A DNA stretch of 64,000 bases from UBA2199 sp964628035 (lineage in GTDB: Bacteria; Acidobacteriota; Aminicenantia; UBA2199), in the NCBI GenBank assembly GCA_964628035.1, contig CAZVPI010000015.1, positions 9,473 through 73,472 on the forward strand, in the 5' to 3' direction. Made by a program: the position numbers and the translations under genes. Under the pieces are notes generated by a model. The model searched no databases and was not told where the DNA came from. It saw nothing but the letters and a program-made list of their open reading frames with translations. Shown in pieces: positions 43,345-52,745 of the stretch; position 1 is the stretch's first letter; each line of letters opens with the position of its first letter.

Positions 43345-44367
43345 ATGAAAGGCTGGAAGAGCATCTTTTTCACCCTCCTGTCGGCGTTCTTCGTCTGGCT
43401 TTTCCTGCGCCGCGTCGATTTTCCCTCGCTGCTGGCGACCTGGCGGACCCTGCCCTGGCAGGCGCCGCTGCTGTTCGCGCTGCTCATGGCGCCGCAGTAC
43501 GCGCTGCGCGCCCTGCGCTGGGGCGTGCTGCTGCGCCCCTTCAAGCCGGCCATCCCCTTCCGCAGCCTGTGGAACTTCTCCCTGATCGGCTTCCTGATCT
43601 CCTACGTGCTGCCGGGGCGCCTGGGCGAGGTCGTGCGCCCGCTGCTGCTGGCCGAGAAGGAGGGGATCAAGAAAAGCCAGGCCATCGCCACCATCGTCAA
43701 CGAGCGGCTGCTCGACCTGCTGACCATCCTGGTCCTTTTCGCCGGCTACCTGCTCGCGGCCGCCGGCGCGCCTTCGCCGCTGCTTGGCCGGCTGCGGGCG
43801 GCCGCCCTGTGGCTGCTGCCGCTGGTGTTCGCGGCCTTCCTGCTGATCTTCCTGGCCAACCATCCCCGCGTCTTCCCCTGGACCGAGCGGCTGCTGCGCG
43901 GCGGCACGCGCCTGCTGCCCCGGCGCTGGCGCGAGCCGGCGGCCGGCTTCCTGCTGCACTTCATCCGCGCCCTGCGCCTCGACCTGAGTGCTCCGGCCCT
44001 GGCCACGGTGTCCCTGCTGTCCCTGCTGCACTGGGGGCTGATCGCCTTCTCCTATTGGCTGCTGCTCAACGCCTTCGCCGCCGGCATCGCTCCGGCGCAG
44101 GTCATCCCCTTCCTGGCCGTGATCTTCGTGTCGGCGGCCGTACCCACGCCCGGCATGGCCGGCAGCCTGGACCTGGCCGCGGCCTACGCCCTGTCGGGGC
44201 TGTACGGCATGGACGGCCGCACGGCGGCCGCCTTCACCCTGCTGTTCCATTTCCTGGTGCTGGCCGTGCCCATCGCCCTGGGCCTGGCGGCCCTGTGGCG
44301 CGAGGGCCTGAGCTTCCGGATCCTCGGCCGCCTGCGAGGTGACGATGAACTGCCCGCAATGCGCTGA
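43345..44367 (+). CDS. Flippase-like integral membrane protein (UPF0104 / LPG-synthase TM domain)
   Basis: 340 residues, about eight membrane helices. Family markers are LLRPFKPAIPFRSLWNFSLIGFLISYVLPGRLGEVVRPLLL (given by position, residues ~62-105, key GRLGE), IVNERLLDLLTI, and VSAAVPTPGMAGSLDLA. Members relate to the membrane domain of lysylphosphatidylglycerol synthase and to AglD-type proteins, thought to move lipids or lipid-linked molecules across the inner membrane. The last 23 nt overlap the nrdR start. Confidence 0.82.
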   Translation: MKGWKSIFFTLLSAFFVWLFLRRVDFPSLLATWRTLPWQAPLLFALLMAPQYALRALRWGVLLRPFKPAIPFRSLWNFSLIGFLISYVLPGRLGEVVRPLLLAEKEGIKKSQAIATIVNERLLDLLTILVLFAGYLLAAAGAPSPLLGRLRAAALWLLPLVFAAFLLIFLANHPRVFPWTERLLRGGTRLLPRRWREPAAGFLLHFIRALRLDLSAPALATVSLLSLLHWGLIAFSYWLLLNAFAAGIAPAQVIPFLAVIFVSAAVPTPGMAGSLDLAAAYALSGLYGMDGRTAAAFTLLFHFLVLAVPIALGLAALWREGLSFRILGRLRGDDELPAMR

Positions 44368-44800
44368 GATCGCCGACCGCGTCATCGAGACCCGCGAGAG
44401 CCGGGACGGCCACTACATCCGCCGCCGCCGCGAGTGCCTGCACTGCGGCAAGCGCTTCACCACCTACGAGAAGATCGAGGACGTGCCGCTGATGGTGGTC
44501 AAGAAGGACGGGCGGCGCGAGCCCTTCGACATCGACAAGATCCGCAAGGGGCTGTACCGCGCCCTGGAGAAGCGGCCGGTGCAGACCAAGCAGATCGAGC
44601 AGCTGGCCCGGCAGGTCGAGGAGTTCTTCTCGCGCTCCGACCGCGAGGTGCCGACCTCCAAGATCGGCGGCATGATCATGGAGAAGCTGAAGAAGCTGGA
44701 CAAGGTGGCCTACGTGCGCTTCGCCTCGGTCTACCTGGAGTTCAAGAGCCTGGAGGAGTTCCTCGCCGAGCTGCAGGGCCTGTTGAAGAAGGAGGATTGA
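44345..44800 (+). CDS. nrdR: Transcriptional repressor NrdR
   Basis: 151 residues. N-terminal zinc ribbon MNCPQCAEIADRVIETRE...RRRECLHCGKRFTTYE (positions 1-44, four Cys as CxxC pairs) then the ATP-cone (VVKKDGRREPFDIDKIRKGL). NrdR senses ATP/dATP and represses ribonucleotide reductase genes. ATG 44345 is the family start and has AGG six nt upstream; GTG 44339 is rejected. It begins inside the flippase gene, so it depends on upstream transcription. Length matches the family (~150). Confidence 0.97.
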   Translation: MNCPQCAEIADRVIETRESRDGHYIRRRRECLHCGKRFTTYEKIEDVPLMVVKKDGRREPFDIDKIRKGLYRALEKRPVQTKQIEQLARQVEEFFSRSDREVPTSKIGGMIMEKLKKLDKVAYVRFASVYLEFKSLEEFLAELQGLLKKED

Positions 44801-44801
44801 G

Positions 44802-45197
44802 ATGGGCAAGAAGAATTTCCCGTATTTCGAGGTGGAGATCAGCAAGAATTACCCTTCGGGCATCAGCACCCACACCGACTGGAAGCCCAGCACCAACATC
44901 GTGGAGACGCGCGATTCGCTGGTCATCGAGATGGAGCTGCCGGGCGTGGCCAAGGAGGACGTCTCCATCACCCTGGTCAACAACCAGGAGCTGATCATCA
45001 AGGGCTTCAAGCCGCAGCCGCGCCTGGAGCCGGTGACCTACTACCTGTTCGAGCGCGAGTTCGGCGCCTTCTACAAGAAGATCGTCATCGACTTCCCCCT
45101 GGAGACCAGCACCGTCAAGTCGCTCATGGAGGGCGGCGTGCTGACCATCGAGGTGCGCAAGCGCATCGAGTCGAAGATCGCCGTGGAGATCAAGTAG
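44802..45197 (+). CDS. Small heat-shock protein, Hsp20/alpha-crystallin family
   Basis: 131 residues. Alpha-crystallin core: NIVETRDSLVIEMELPGVAKEDVSI (positions ~28-52, key ELPGV) and a C-terminal GGVLTIEVRKR (the canonical GVL motif); the IxI-like tail is IAVEI. It binds unfolding proteins without ATP. It lies 1 nt after nrdR and 9 nt before lon, so chaperone and protease are co-transcribed. No CIRCE element seen. Confidence 0.9.
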   Translation: MGKKNFPYFEVEISKNYPSGISTHTDWKPSTNIVETRDSLVIEMELPGVAKEDVSITLVNNQELIIKGFKPQPRLEPVTYYLFEREFGAFYKKIVIDFPLETSTVKSLMEGGVLTIEVRKRIESKIAVEIK

Positions 45198-45206
45198 GAG
45201 GGGGCC

Positions 45207-47581
<2,375 letters not shown>

Positions 47582-47582
<1 letters not shown>

Positions 47583-48532
47583 TGGACGAACCGCGCTTCG
47601 TCGCCCTCCTGCGCCGGCGCTTCCCCTTCCGCTCCGGCCTGGGCATCGGCGACGACGCCTCGGCGGTCCGTCGCGGCCGCCGCTGGCAGCTGATCTCCAC
47701 CGACCTGCTGGTCGAGGACGTGCACTTCCGCCGCCGCGACGTTGCGCCGGCGACGCTGGCCGAGAAAGCGCTGGCGGTGAACGTGTCCGACATCGCCGCC
47801 ATGGGCGGCCGGCCGCAGTACTTCTACCTGGGCCTGGGGCTGCCCGCCGACTTCGCCGCCGCCGACCTGCGCCGCTTCCTGGCCGGCCTGGACCGCGCCG
47901 CCCGCGGTTTCGGGGTGCAGCTGGCCGGAGGCGACACCACCCGGGCCGAAAAGCTGCTGGTCGCCGTCACCATCGTCGGCGAGTGCCGCCGCCCCGTGCG
48001 CCGCGACGGCGCCCGGCCCGGCGACTGGGTGGGCCTCACCGGCGCCACCGGCGGCTCGGCCCTGGGGCTGCGGCTGCTCCTGGCCGGCGTGAAGCGCTCG
48101 CCGTTCATCCGTTGCCACCAGCGGCCGCGGCCGCAGGTGGCCAAGGGGCTGGCGCTCTCCCGCTACGCCAGCGCCATGATCGACGTCTCCGACGGCCTGC
48201 TCCTGGACCTGTCGCGCCTGCTGCGCGCCTCGGGCGTCGGGGCGGTGATCGAGCGCGAGCGGCTGCCGCTGCCCCCGGGCCTGAGCCGCGAATGCCGCCG
48301 CCGCGGCTGGGACGAGTGGCGGCTGGCCCTGGCCGGCGGCGAGGACTACGAGCTCCTGTTCACCGTGGCGCCCGGCCGCGAGCGGCTCCTGCGCCGCAGC
48401 GGCACGGGCTATCATCTCATCGGCCGGGTGACGGCCGCCAGGCGCCTGCGCCTGCGCGCGGGCGGGCGCGACCTGCCGCTGGGCGTCCTGGGCTTCGACC
48501 ATTTCACCGCCGCCAGGGAGGGCACGCCATGA
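47582..48532 (+). CDS. thiL: Thiamine-monophosphate kinase
   Basis: 316 residues. GIGDDASAVR, ISTDLLVEDVHFRRRDV, KALAVNVSDIAAMGG and GGDTTRAEKLLVAVTIVGE are ThiL signatures for ATP/Mg and thiamine-phosphate binding; IDVSDGLLLDLSRLL and AGGEDYELLFTV follow. It makes thiamine diphosphate from thiamine monophosphate. ATG 47582 shares its A with the lon stop (TGATG). The stop overlaps pepA. No TPP riboswitch was seen; expression probably follows lon. Confidence 0.95.
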
Positions 48533-49980
48533 AGATCATCCGCAAGAACCAGCTGCGCCCCGGCGCGCGCGACGCCGTCCTCATCCCCCTCTTCAAGGGG
48601 GCCGATCCGGCCCCCCTGTGGCGCGAGTTCCCGGCCCTGGAGGCCGCTGCCCGCCGCCGGCGCATGAAGGGCGAGCTCAACGAAGCGCTGTCCTGCCAGT
48701 CCCTGGAGGAAAAGCGCCTGTACCTGCTGCTGGGCGCGGGCCGGCCCGGCGCGTTGGCCGACGCCCGCCGCGCCGCCGCCCGCGCCATGAGCCTGCTGCG
48801 CGAGAATCGCGTCCACCGGGCCTGGATCCTTTTCCCCGCTCCCGGCCCCTGGTCGGCCGAAATCCTGGGCGCCTGGGTCGACTCCCTGCACCTCAACCAC
48901 TACCGCTTCGACCGCTACAAGAAAAAGAAGGACCGGGGCCTCGAGCGCATCGTCCTGGTTTGCCGCGGCCGGGCCCAGCTTGCGAACGCCGCCATCGGCG
49001 AGCGCGAGCAGGTGCTGGCGGAAGCCGCGCACTGCCGCGACTTGGTCAACGAGATCCCGGCCGAGATCCATCCCGACGCCATGGCTGCCGTCTTCGCGGA
49101 AAGCGCGCGCCGGCACGGCCTGCGCCTGGAAACCTGGCGGCGGCCGGAGCTGCAGGCCCAGGGCATGAACGGCCTGCTGGCCGTCGGCGCCTCCTCCTGC
49201 TGCGAGCCGGCCCTGCTCACCCTGACCTACGAGCCTCCCGCCTTCCGCCGCTGCGTGGCCCTGGTCGGCAAGGGGATCACCTTCGACGCCGGCGGCCTGA
49301 ACCTCAAGCCCGGCAACAGCATGGAGGAGATGAAGAGCGACATGGCCGGGGCGGCCGCCGTGCTGGGGGCGCTGAACGCCGTGGCCCGGCTGGGCCTGCC
49401 GGTCAAGGTGCTGGGCCTGGCGCCCCTGGCCGAGAACCTGCCCGGCCGTCGCGCCTACAAGCCGGGCGACGTGGTCCGCTTCGCCAACGGCAAGACGGTG
49501 GAGATCGTCGACACCGACGCCGAGGGCCGGCTGATCGTGGCCGACGCCCTGATCGCCGCCGCCCGGCTCAAGCCCGACATGATCGTCGAGCTGTCCACGC
49601 TGACCGGGGCCATCGTCACCGCCCTGGGCGACTCCTACGCCGGGCTGTTCTGCCGCCAGCGCCGGCTGGCCGCCGACCTGCTGCAGGCCGGGGAGCGCAG
49701 CGGCGAGCGGCTGTGGCAGATGCCCCAGCCCGAGGAGTACCGCGAGGCCATCGCCTCCAAGGTGGCCGACCTGAAGAACGCCAAGTACGGCGGCGGCTCC
49801 CCGGTCAAGGCCGGTTTGTTCCTCGCCGAGTTCGCCGGCCGCGTCCCCTTCGCCCATATCGACATCGCCGGCACGGCCTTCCTGTCCAAGCCCAACGCCT
49901 TCTACGTCAGCGAAGGCGCCACCGGCTTCGGAGTCCGCTTGCTCGTGGAATTCCTCAAGGAACTGGCTCGCTCGCAATGA
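48529..49980 (+). CDS. pepA: Leucyl aminopeptidase, M17 family
   Basis: 483 residues, ATG 48529 overlapping the thiL stop. The catalytic C-terminal half has the two-metal site: VGKGITFDAGGLNLKPG (Lys/Asp), MKSDMAGAAAVLG (Asp), the M17 signature VDTDAEGRLIVADAL (usually NTDAEGRL) and LSTLTGAIVTALG. It removes N-terminal residues from peptides, a natural partner for Lon downstream of protein breakdown. Nearly usual family length (~480-500). Confidence 0.94.
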   Translation: MKIIRKNQLRPGARDAVLIPLFKGADPAPLWREFPALEAAARRRRMKGELNEALSCQSLEEKRLYLLLGAGRPGALADARRAAARAMSLLRENRVHRAWILFPAPGPWSAEILGAWVDSLHLNHYRFDRYKKKKDRGLERIVLVCRGRAQLANAAIGEREQVLAEAAHCRDLVNEIPAEIHPDAMAAVFAESARRHGLRLETWRRPELQAQGMNGLLAVGASSCCEPALLTLTYEPPAFRRCVALVGKGITFDAGGLNLKPGNSMEEMKSDMAGAAAVLGALNAVARLGLPVKVLGLAPLAENLPGRRAYKPGDVVRFANGKTVEIVDTDAEGRLIVADALIAAARLKPDMIVELSTLTGAIVTALGDSYAGLFCRQRRLAADLLQAGERSGERLWQMPQPEEYREAIASKVADLKNAKYGGGSPVKAGLFLAEFAGRVPFAHIDIAGTAFLSKPNAFYVSEGATGFGVRLLVEFLKELARSQ

Positions 49981-50012
49981 ACATGGGCTCGCGACCGACG
50001 GGACTCGGCACA

Positions 50013-50037
50013 CGGCGGACGGCGGACGGCGGACGGA
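50013..50037. repeat. Tandem CGGCGGA heptamers 3' of pepA
   Basis: Three full units (50013-50019, 50020-50026, 50027-50033) plus CGGA. The gap 49981-50215 contains nothing else I can name; GGCGTATGCCGTACGCC near 50172-50188 is a weak inverted partner. Confidence 0.75.
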
Positions 50038-50215
50038 AGAAAATTCCCGCCTTGAGATTCAAGGTTCCCCGTTCCAAGATCCATGTTCCGCGTTGGAGCG
50101 GACGCAGCAAATTTGATTTTCCCCTGTTTTCCCCTCCCTCTCCCTTTCTTCTTCCTTTGAGTCTTCTTCCTGGCGTATGCCGTACGCCAAGCATCCGAGG
50201 TCTTAGGAGGATAAC

Positions 50216-50698
50216 ATGAACGGACTGTACAGCGTCCACTCGCTGGTCCGCGGCTTCGCCTACCAGGGGCAGATCTACGAAGAGGTCAAGGTCGCCTGGT
50301 TCGTGGTGGAGCGCCAGGCGCCGCCGGCGCCGTACGAGCAGGTGATCCAGGAATACGGCCAGCTTTCGGAGCGGGAGAGAACGTTCCCCCGCGAGTATGT
50401 CGACGAGCTGTTCCGCCGCGACGAGGCCGAGGCCCTGAAGCGCCACCTGGACGGGCGCCGCAACGTGGTGACCTTCATCGAGCCCGTCGAGCTGCCGGTG
50501 CCGGCCAACAGCAGCGGCTGCCGGCGCCTGCCACGCGGCGGCGGCAGCGATTTGATCGGGCTGTTCAAGGAGCCGGGCTACCCCCTGCCCTTCCAGGTCG
50601 AGGGCTATTTCAGCGTCCGCTTCGCCGAGGCCCGCGTGCAGGGCGACGACAAGCAGACCGTGATCGTCCGGAGACCGGCCGAAACCAGTGACACCTAG
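50216..50698 (+). CDS. Hypothetical protein, no recognised domain
   Basis: 160 residues with an excellent Shine-Dalgarno (TTAGGAGGATAAC before ATG 50216). No signal peptide or membrane helix. Mixed alpha/beta composition with AYQGQIYEEVKVAWFVVERQ and a short Gly-rich loop PRGGGSDLIGLFKEPG. The GC-rich coding pattern supports a real gene. Its last codons (ETSDT) are encoded by GTGAC-phrase DNA that continues as repeat after the stop. Function unknown. Confidence 0.65.
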   Translation: MNGLYSVHSLVRGFAYQGQIYEEVKVAWFVVERQAPPAPYEQVIQEYGQLSERERTFPREYVDELFRRDEAEALKRHLDGRRNVVTFIEPVELPVPANSSGCRRLPRGGGSDLIGLFKEPGYPLPFQVEGYFSVRFAEARVQGDDKQTVIVRRPAETSDT

Positions 50699-50745
50699 CA
50701 AGTGACCCGTGACAAGCAAGCCCGAGGCCACACGTGACGCGTCAC
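50689..50745. repeat. GTGAC-phrase repeat 3' of the hypothetical gene
   Basis: GTGAC recurs at 50689, 50702, 50709 and in CGTGACGCGTCA (50733-50744), ending in the inverted GTCACG; the 12-mer is shared with 43262-43273. Confidence 0.55.
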
Positions 50746-50766
50746 GACAGGTCGTTGGCACGTGAA

Positions 50767-50795
50767 TTGACAAATCCCCTTTTTGATACTATATA
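50767..50795 (+). promoter_or_regulatory. Sigma70-type promoter of the bifunctional-nuclease gene
   Basis: Perfect TTGACA (50767-50772), 17-nt spacer, TATATA (50790-50795); the -10 ends 10 nt before ATG 50806 and there is no Shine-Dalgarno. Confidence 0.7.
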
Positions 50796-50805
50796 AGTCT
50801 CGAGC

Positions 50806-51300
50806 ATGGAACCGTTCGTTGAAGTGAACCTCGTCGGCCTGATCATGGACCAGGTGTCCAAGTCCCCGGTGATGGTGCTCAAGGCCCTCGACGGCACGAA
50901 GGTCATCCCCATCTGGATCGGCATGAACGAGGCCAACGCCATCGCCATGGAGCTGGAGAACATCTGCTCGCCCCGGCCCATGACCCACGACCTGCTGAAG
51001 AACATCCTCTGCGACCTGCAGGCCTTCCTGGACAAGGTGATCATCACCGACATCGTAGAGAACACCTACTACGCCGAGCTGCACATCGAGCAGGACGGCC
51101 GCCAGAAGGTCATCGACTGCCGCCCCTCCGACGCCGTGGCCCTGGCCCTGAAGAACCACGCCAGGATTTTCGTCTCCCGCCAGGTGCTGGACACCTCGGT
51201 GCTGGCCGACGTGTTCAGCGGCTTCCCCGACGGAGACTTCAAGATCGACCGCTGGTTCGACTCGCTGTCGGACGACGACTTCGGCGGCGTAGAGCAGTAG
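50806..51300 (+). CDS. Bifunctional nuclease (BFN/DUF151) family protein
   Basis: 164 residues. Family core: VLKALDGTKVIPIWIGMNEANAIAMELEN (positions ~24-52, key IPIWIG) and ELHIEQDGRQKVIDCRPSDAVALAL (key RPSDAVALA). The C-terminal part (FDSLSDDDFGG) is the usual acidic tail. Plant members act as DNase/RNase; the bacterial role is unsettled and a regulatory or binding role is possible. Alone in its transcript. Confidence 0.88.
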   Translation: MEPFVEVNLVGLIMDQVSKSPVMVLKALDGTKVIPIWIGMNEANAIAMELENICSPRPMTHDLLKNILCDLQAFLDKVIITDIVENTYYAELHIEQDGRQKVIDCRPSDAVALALKNHARIFVSRQVLDTSVLADVFSGFPDGDFKIDRWFDSLSDDDFGGVEQ

Positions 51301-51316
51301 CAGCGTCCCAGCTCAG

Positions 51317-51579
51317 TAAAAAGTGAAAAAGAGAAAAGTGAAAGAGTCTCGATGCAAAACCGCGACCTTTCATTCGTGAAAAGAAAAAAGTAAAAAGGGA
51401 AAGAGCCTTTCCGTAACGGGCGATGGGCCCCAGCCATTCCGCGCTTCGTTCTCTTGCCGGTCCTTCTTCGCCAGGCTTACTTTTATTCGCCCAATGGCTT
51501 CCAACTTTTCAACTTTTCACGATTCACTTTTCGCCGAGTTTTTTTCTAGTGCTCGCTCACTGTTCACTTTTCACTTCTG
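51317..51579. repeat. AAAAGTGA-phrase inverted-repeat region between BFN gene and mazG
   Basis: Left arm 51317-51346 (AAAAAGTGAAAAAGAGAAAA...), a second same-sense block at 51376-51406, and inverse blocks at 51505-51533 (CTTTTCAACTTTTCACGATT...) and 51558-51579 (GTTCACTTTTCACTTCTG). The last block overlaps the mazG 3' end, whose final codons (EIEEQK) come from it. The gap 51301-51570 is tail-to-tail and has no gene. Confidence 0.75.
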
Positions 51580-52350
51580 TTCTTCGATCTCCGCCTTGGC
51601 CCTCTGCCACAACTCTTCCATCTCGGGCAGGGAGGCGGCGGCGATCTCCTTGCCGCGCCGGCGCAGCTCCTCCTCGATGAAACGGAAGCGGCGGGTGAAC
51701 TTGCGGTTGGCGCGGGCCAGGGCGAACTCGGGATTGACGTCCAGCAGCCGGGCCACGTTGGCCACGGCGAACAGCAGGTCGCCCACTTCCTCGCCGGCCT
51801 GGTGGCGGCGGCCGGCGGCGATCTCGGCCCGCAGCTCGGCGGCCTCCTCGGCCACCTTCTCCAGGGCCTGGGAGGCGTCGTCCCAATCGAAGCCCACGCC
51901 GGACGCCTGGGAGGCGATGCGCTTGGCCAGCAGCAGCGCCGGCATGGAGGCCGGGTAGTCGGAGATCACGCTGCGCTTGTTCTTCTCGGCGATCTTGATC
52001 TGCTCCCAGTTGGCCCTGACCTCGTCGGCGCCTGCGACCCGCGTCCCGGCGAAGATGTGCGGGTGGCGCCGCACCAGCTTGTCGGCGATGCCCTCGACGA
52101 CGTCGGCGATGGTGAAACTCCCCTCCTCGGCGGCGATCTGGGCCAGGAACACGATCTGCAGCAGCAGGTCGCCCAGCTCCTCGCGCACGGCCCCGGCATC
52201 GCCGTTGTCGATGGCCTCGATCAGCTCGTGGGCCTCCTCCAGCACGTACTCCTTGAGCGAGGCCGGGGTCTGTTTCAAATCCCAGGGGCAGCCGCGCTTC
52301 TTGTGGCGCAGCTTTCTCATGATGGCCAGCAACCGGCTGAATTGCTTCAT
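51571..52350 (-). CDS. mazG: Nucleoside triphosphate pyrophosphohydrolase MazG
   Basis: 259 residues, the two-domain form. N-terminal domain with CPWDLKQTPASLKEYVLEEA and EELGDLLLQIVFLAQIA (EExxE and ExxD metal motifs); second domain with VAEEAAELRAEI and EEVGDLLFAVANVARLL. It hydrolyses NTPs, removing damaged nucleotides and lowering (p)ppGpp in some bacteria. ATG 52350 has GGAG five nt upstream; the longer upstream frame overlaps the divergent promoters and DUF1844 gene and is rejected. Confidence 0.95.
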   Translation of the reverse strand: MKQFSRLLAIMRKLRHKKRGCPWDLKQTPASLKEYVLEEAHELIEAIDNGDAGAVREELGDLLLQIVFLAQIAAEEGSFTIADVVEGIADKLVRRHPHIFAGTRVAGADEVRANWEQIKIAEKNKRSVISDYPASMPALLLAKRIASQASGVGFDWDDASQALEKVAEEAAELRAEIAAGRRHQAGEEVGDLLFAVANVARLLDVNPEFALARANRKFTRRFRFIEEELRRRGKEIAAASLPEMEELWQRAKAEIEEQK

Positions 52351-52381
52351 GGCGTCTCCGCCTCCGACGGCGGCAAAGCCT

Positions 52382-52410
52382 ATCATACCGCGCCCGGCAG
52401 GACCTGGCAA
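52382..52410 (-). promoter_or_regulatory. Promoter of mazG
   Basis: Minus strand: TTGCCA (52410-52405), 17-nt spacer, TATGAT (52387-52382); UTR about 25 nt with a GGAG site. Confidence 0.65.
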
Positions 52411-52427
52411 GCGCGCCACCCTTGACT

Positions 52428-52456
52428 TTGAACGGCGCGCCGGCTTGTGGTATAGT
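52428..52456 (+). promoter_or_regulatory. Promoter of the DUF1844 operon
   Basis: TTGAAC (52428-52433), 17-nt spacer, TATAGT (52451-52456); the -10 ends 7 nt before ATG 52464. A GAGGGG lies between them. Confidence 0.65.
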
Positions 52457-52463
52457 GAGGGGC

Positions 52464-52745
52464 ATGGGACAAGGGAAAGCCTATCCGGGCGAACGGGACA
52501 TCCGCGCCATCGTCGTCCTGCTGGCCACCCAGGGCATGATCCGCCTGGGCGAAGTCCCCGACCCGCTGAGCGGCAAGACCGCGCTGGACGCCGAGGGGGC
52601 CCGTTTTTACCTGGACCTGCTCCAGGAGCTCCAGCGCAAGACAAAGAACAACCTCCAGCCCGGCGAGGCGGCCTTCCTGGACGACGTGCTGGCGAACCTG
52701 CGCCAGGCCCTCGCCCGCAAGACCGGGGAAGCCCATGGCCGCTAG
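52464..52745 (+). CDS. DUF1844 family protein
   Basis: 93 residues. Matches the DUF1844 pattern: an N-terminal helix with LLATQGMIRLGEVPDPLSGK, then FYLDLLQELQRKTKNNLQPGEA (canonical DxLxxLxxKTKGNLxxxE). Cytoplasmic, function unknown, common in Acidobacteriota and deltaproteobacteria-like lineages. ATG 52464 is chosen because the promoter -10 lies just upstream; an earlier ATG at 52422 would precede the transcript. Overlaps the next gene by 11 nt. Confidence 0.8.
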   Translation: MGQGKAYPGERDIRAIVVLLATQGMIRLGEVPDPLSGKTALDAEGARFYLDLLQELQRKTKNNLQPGEAAFLDDVLANLRQALARKTGEAHGR

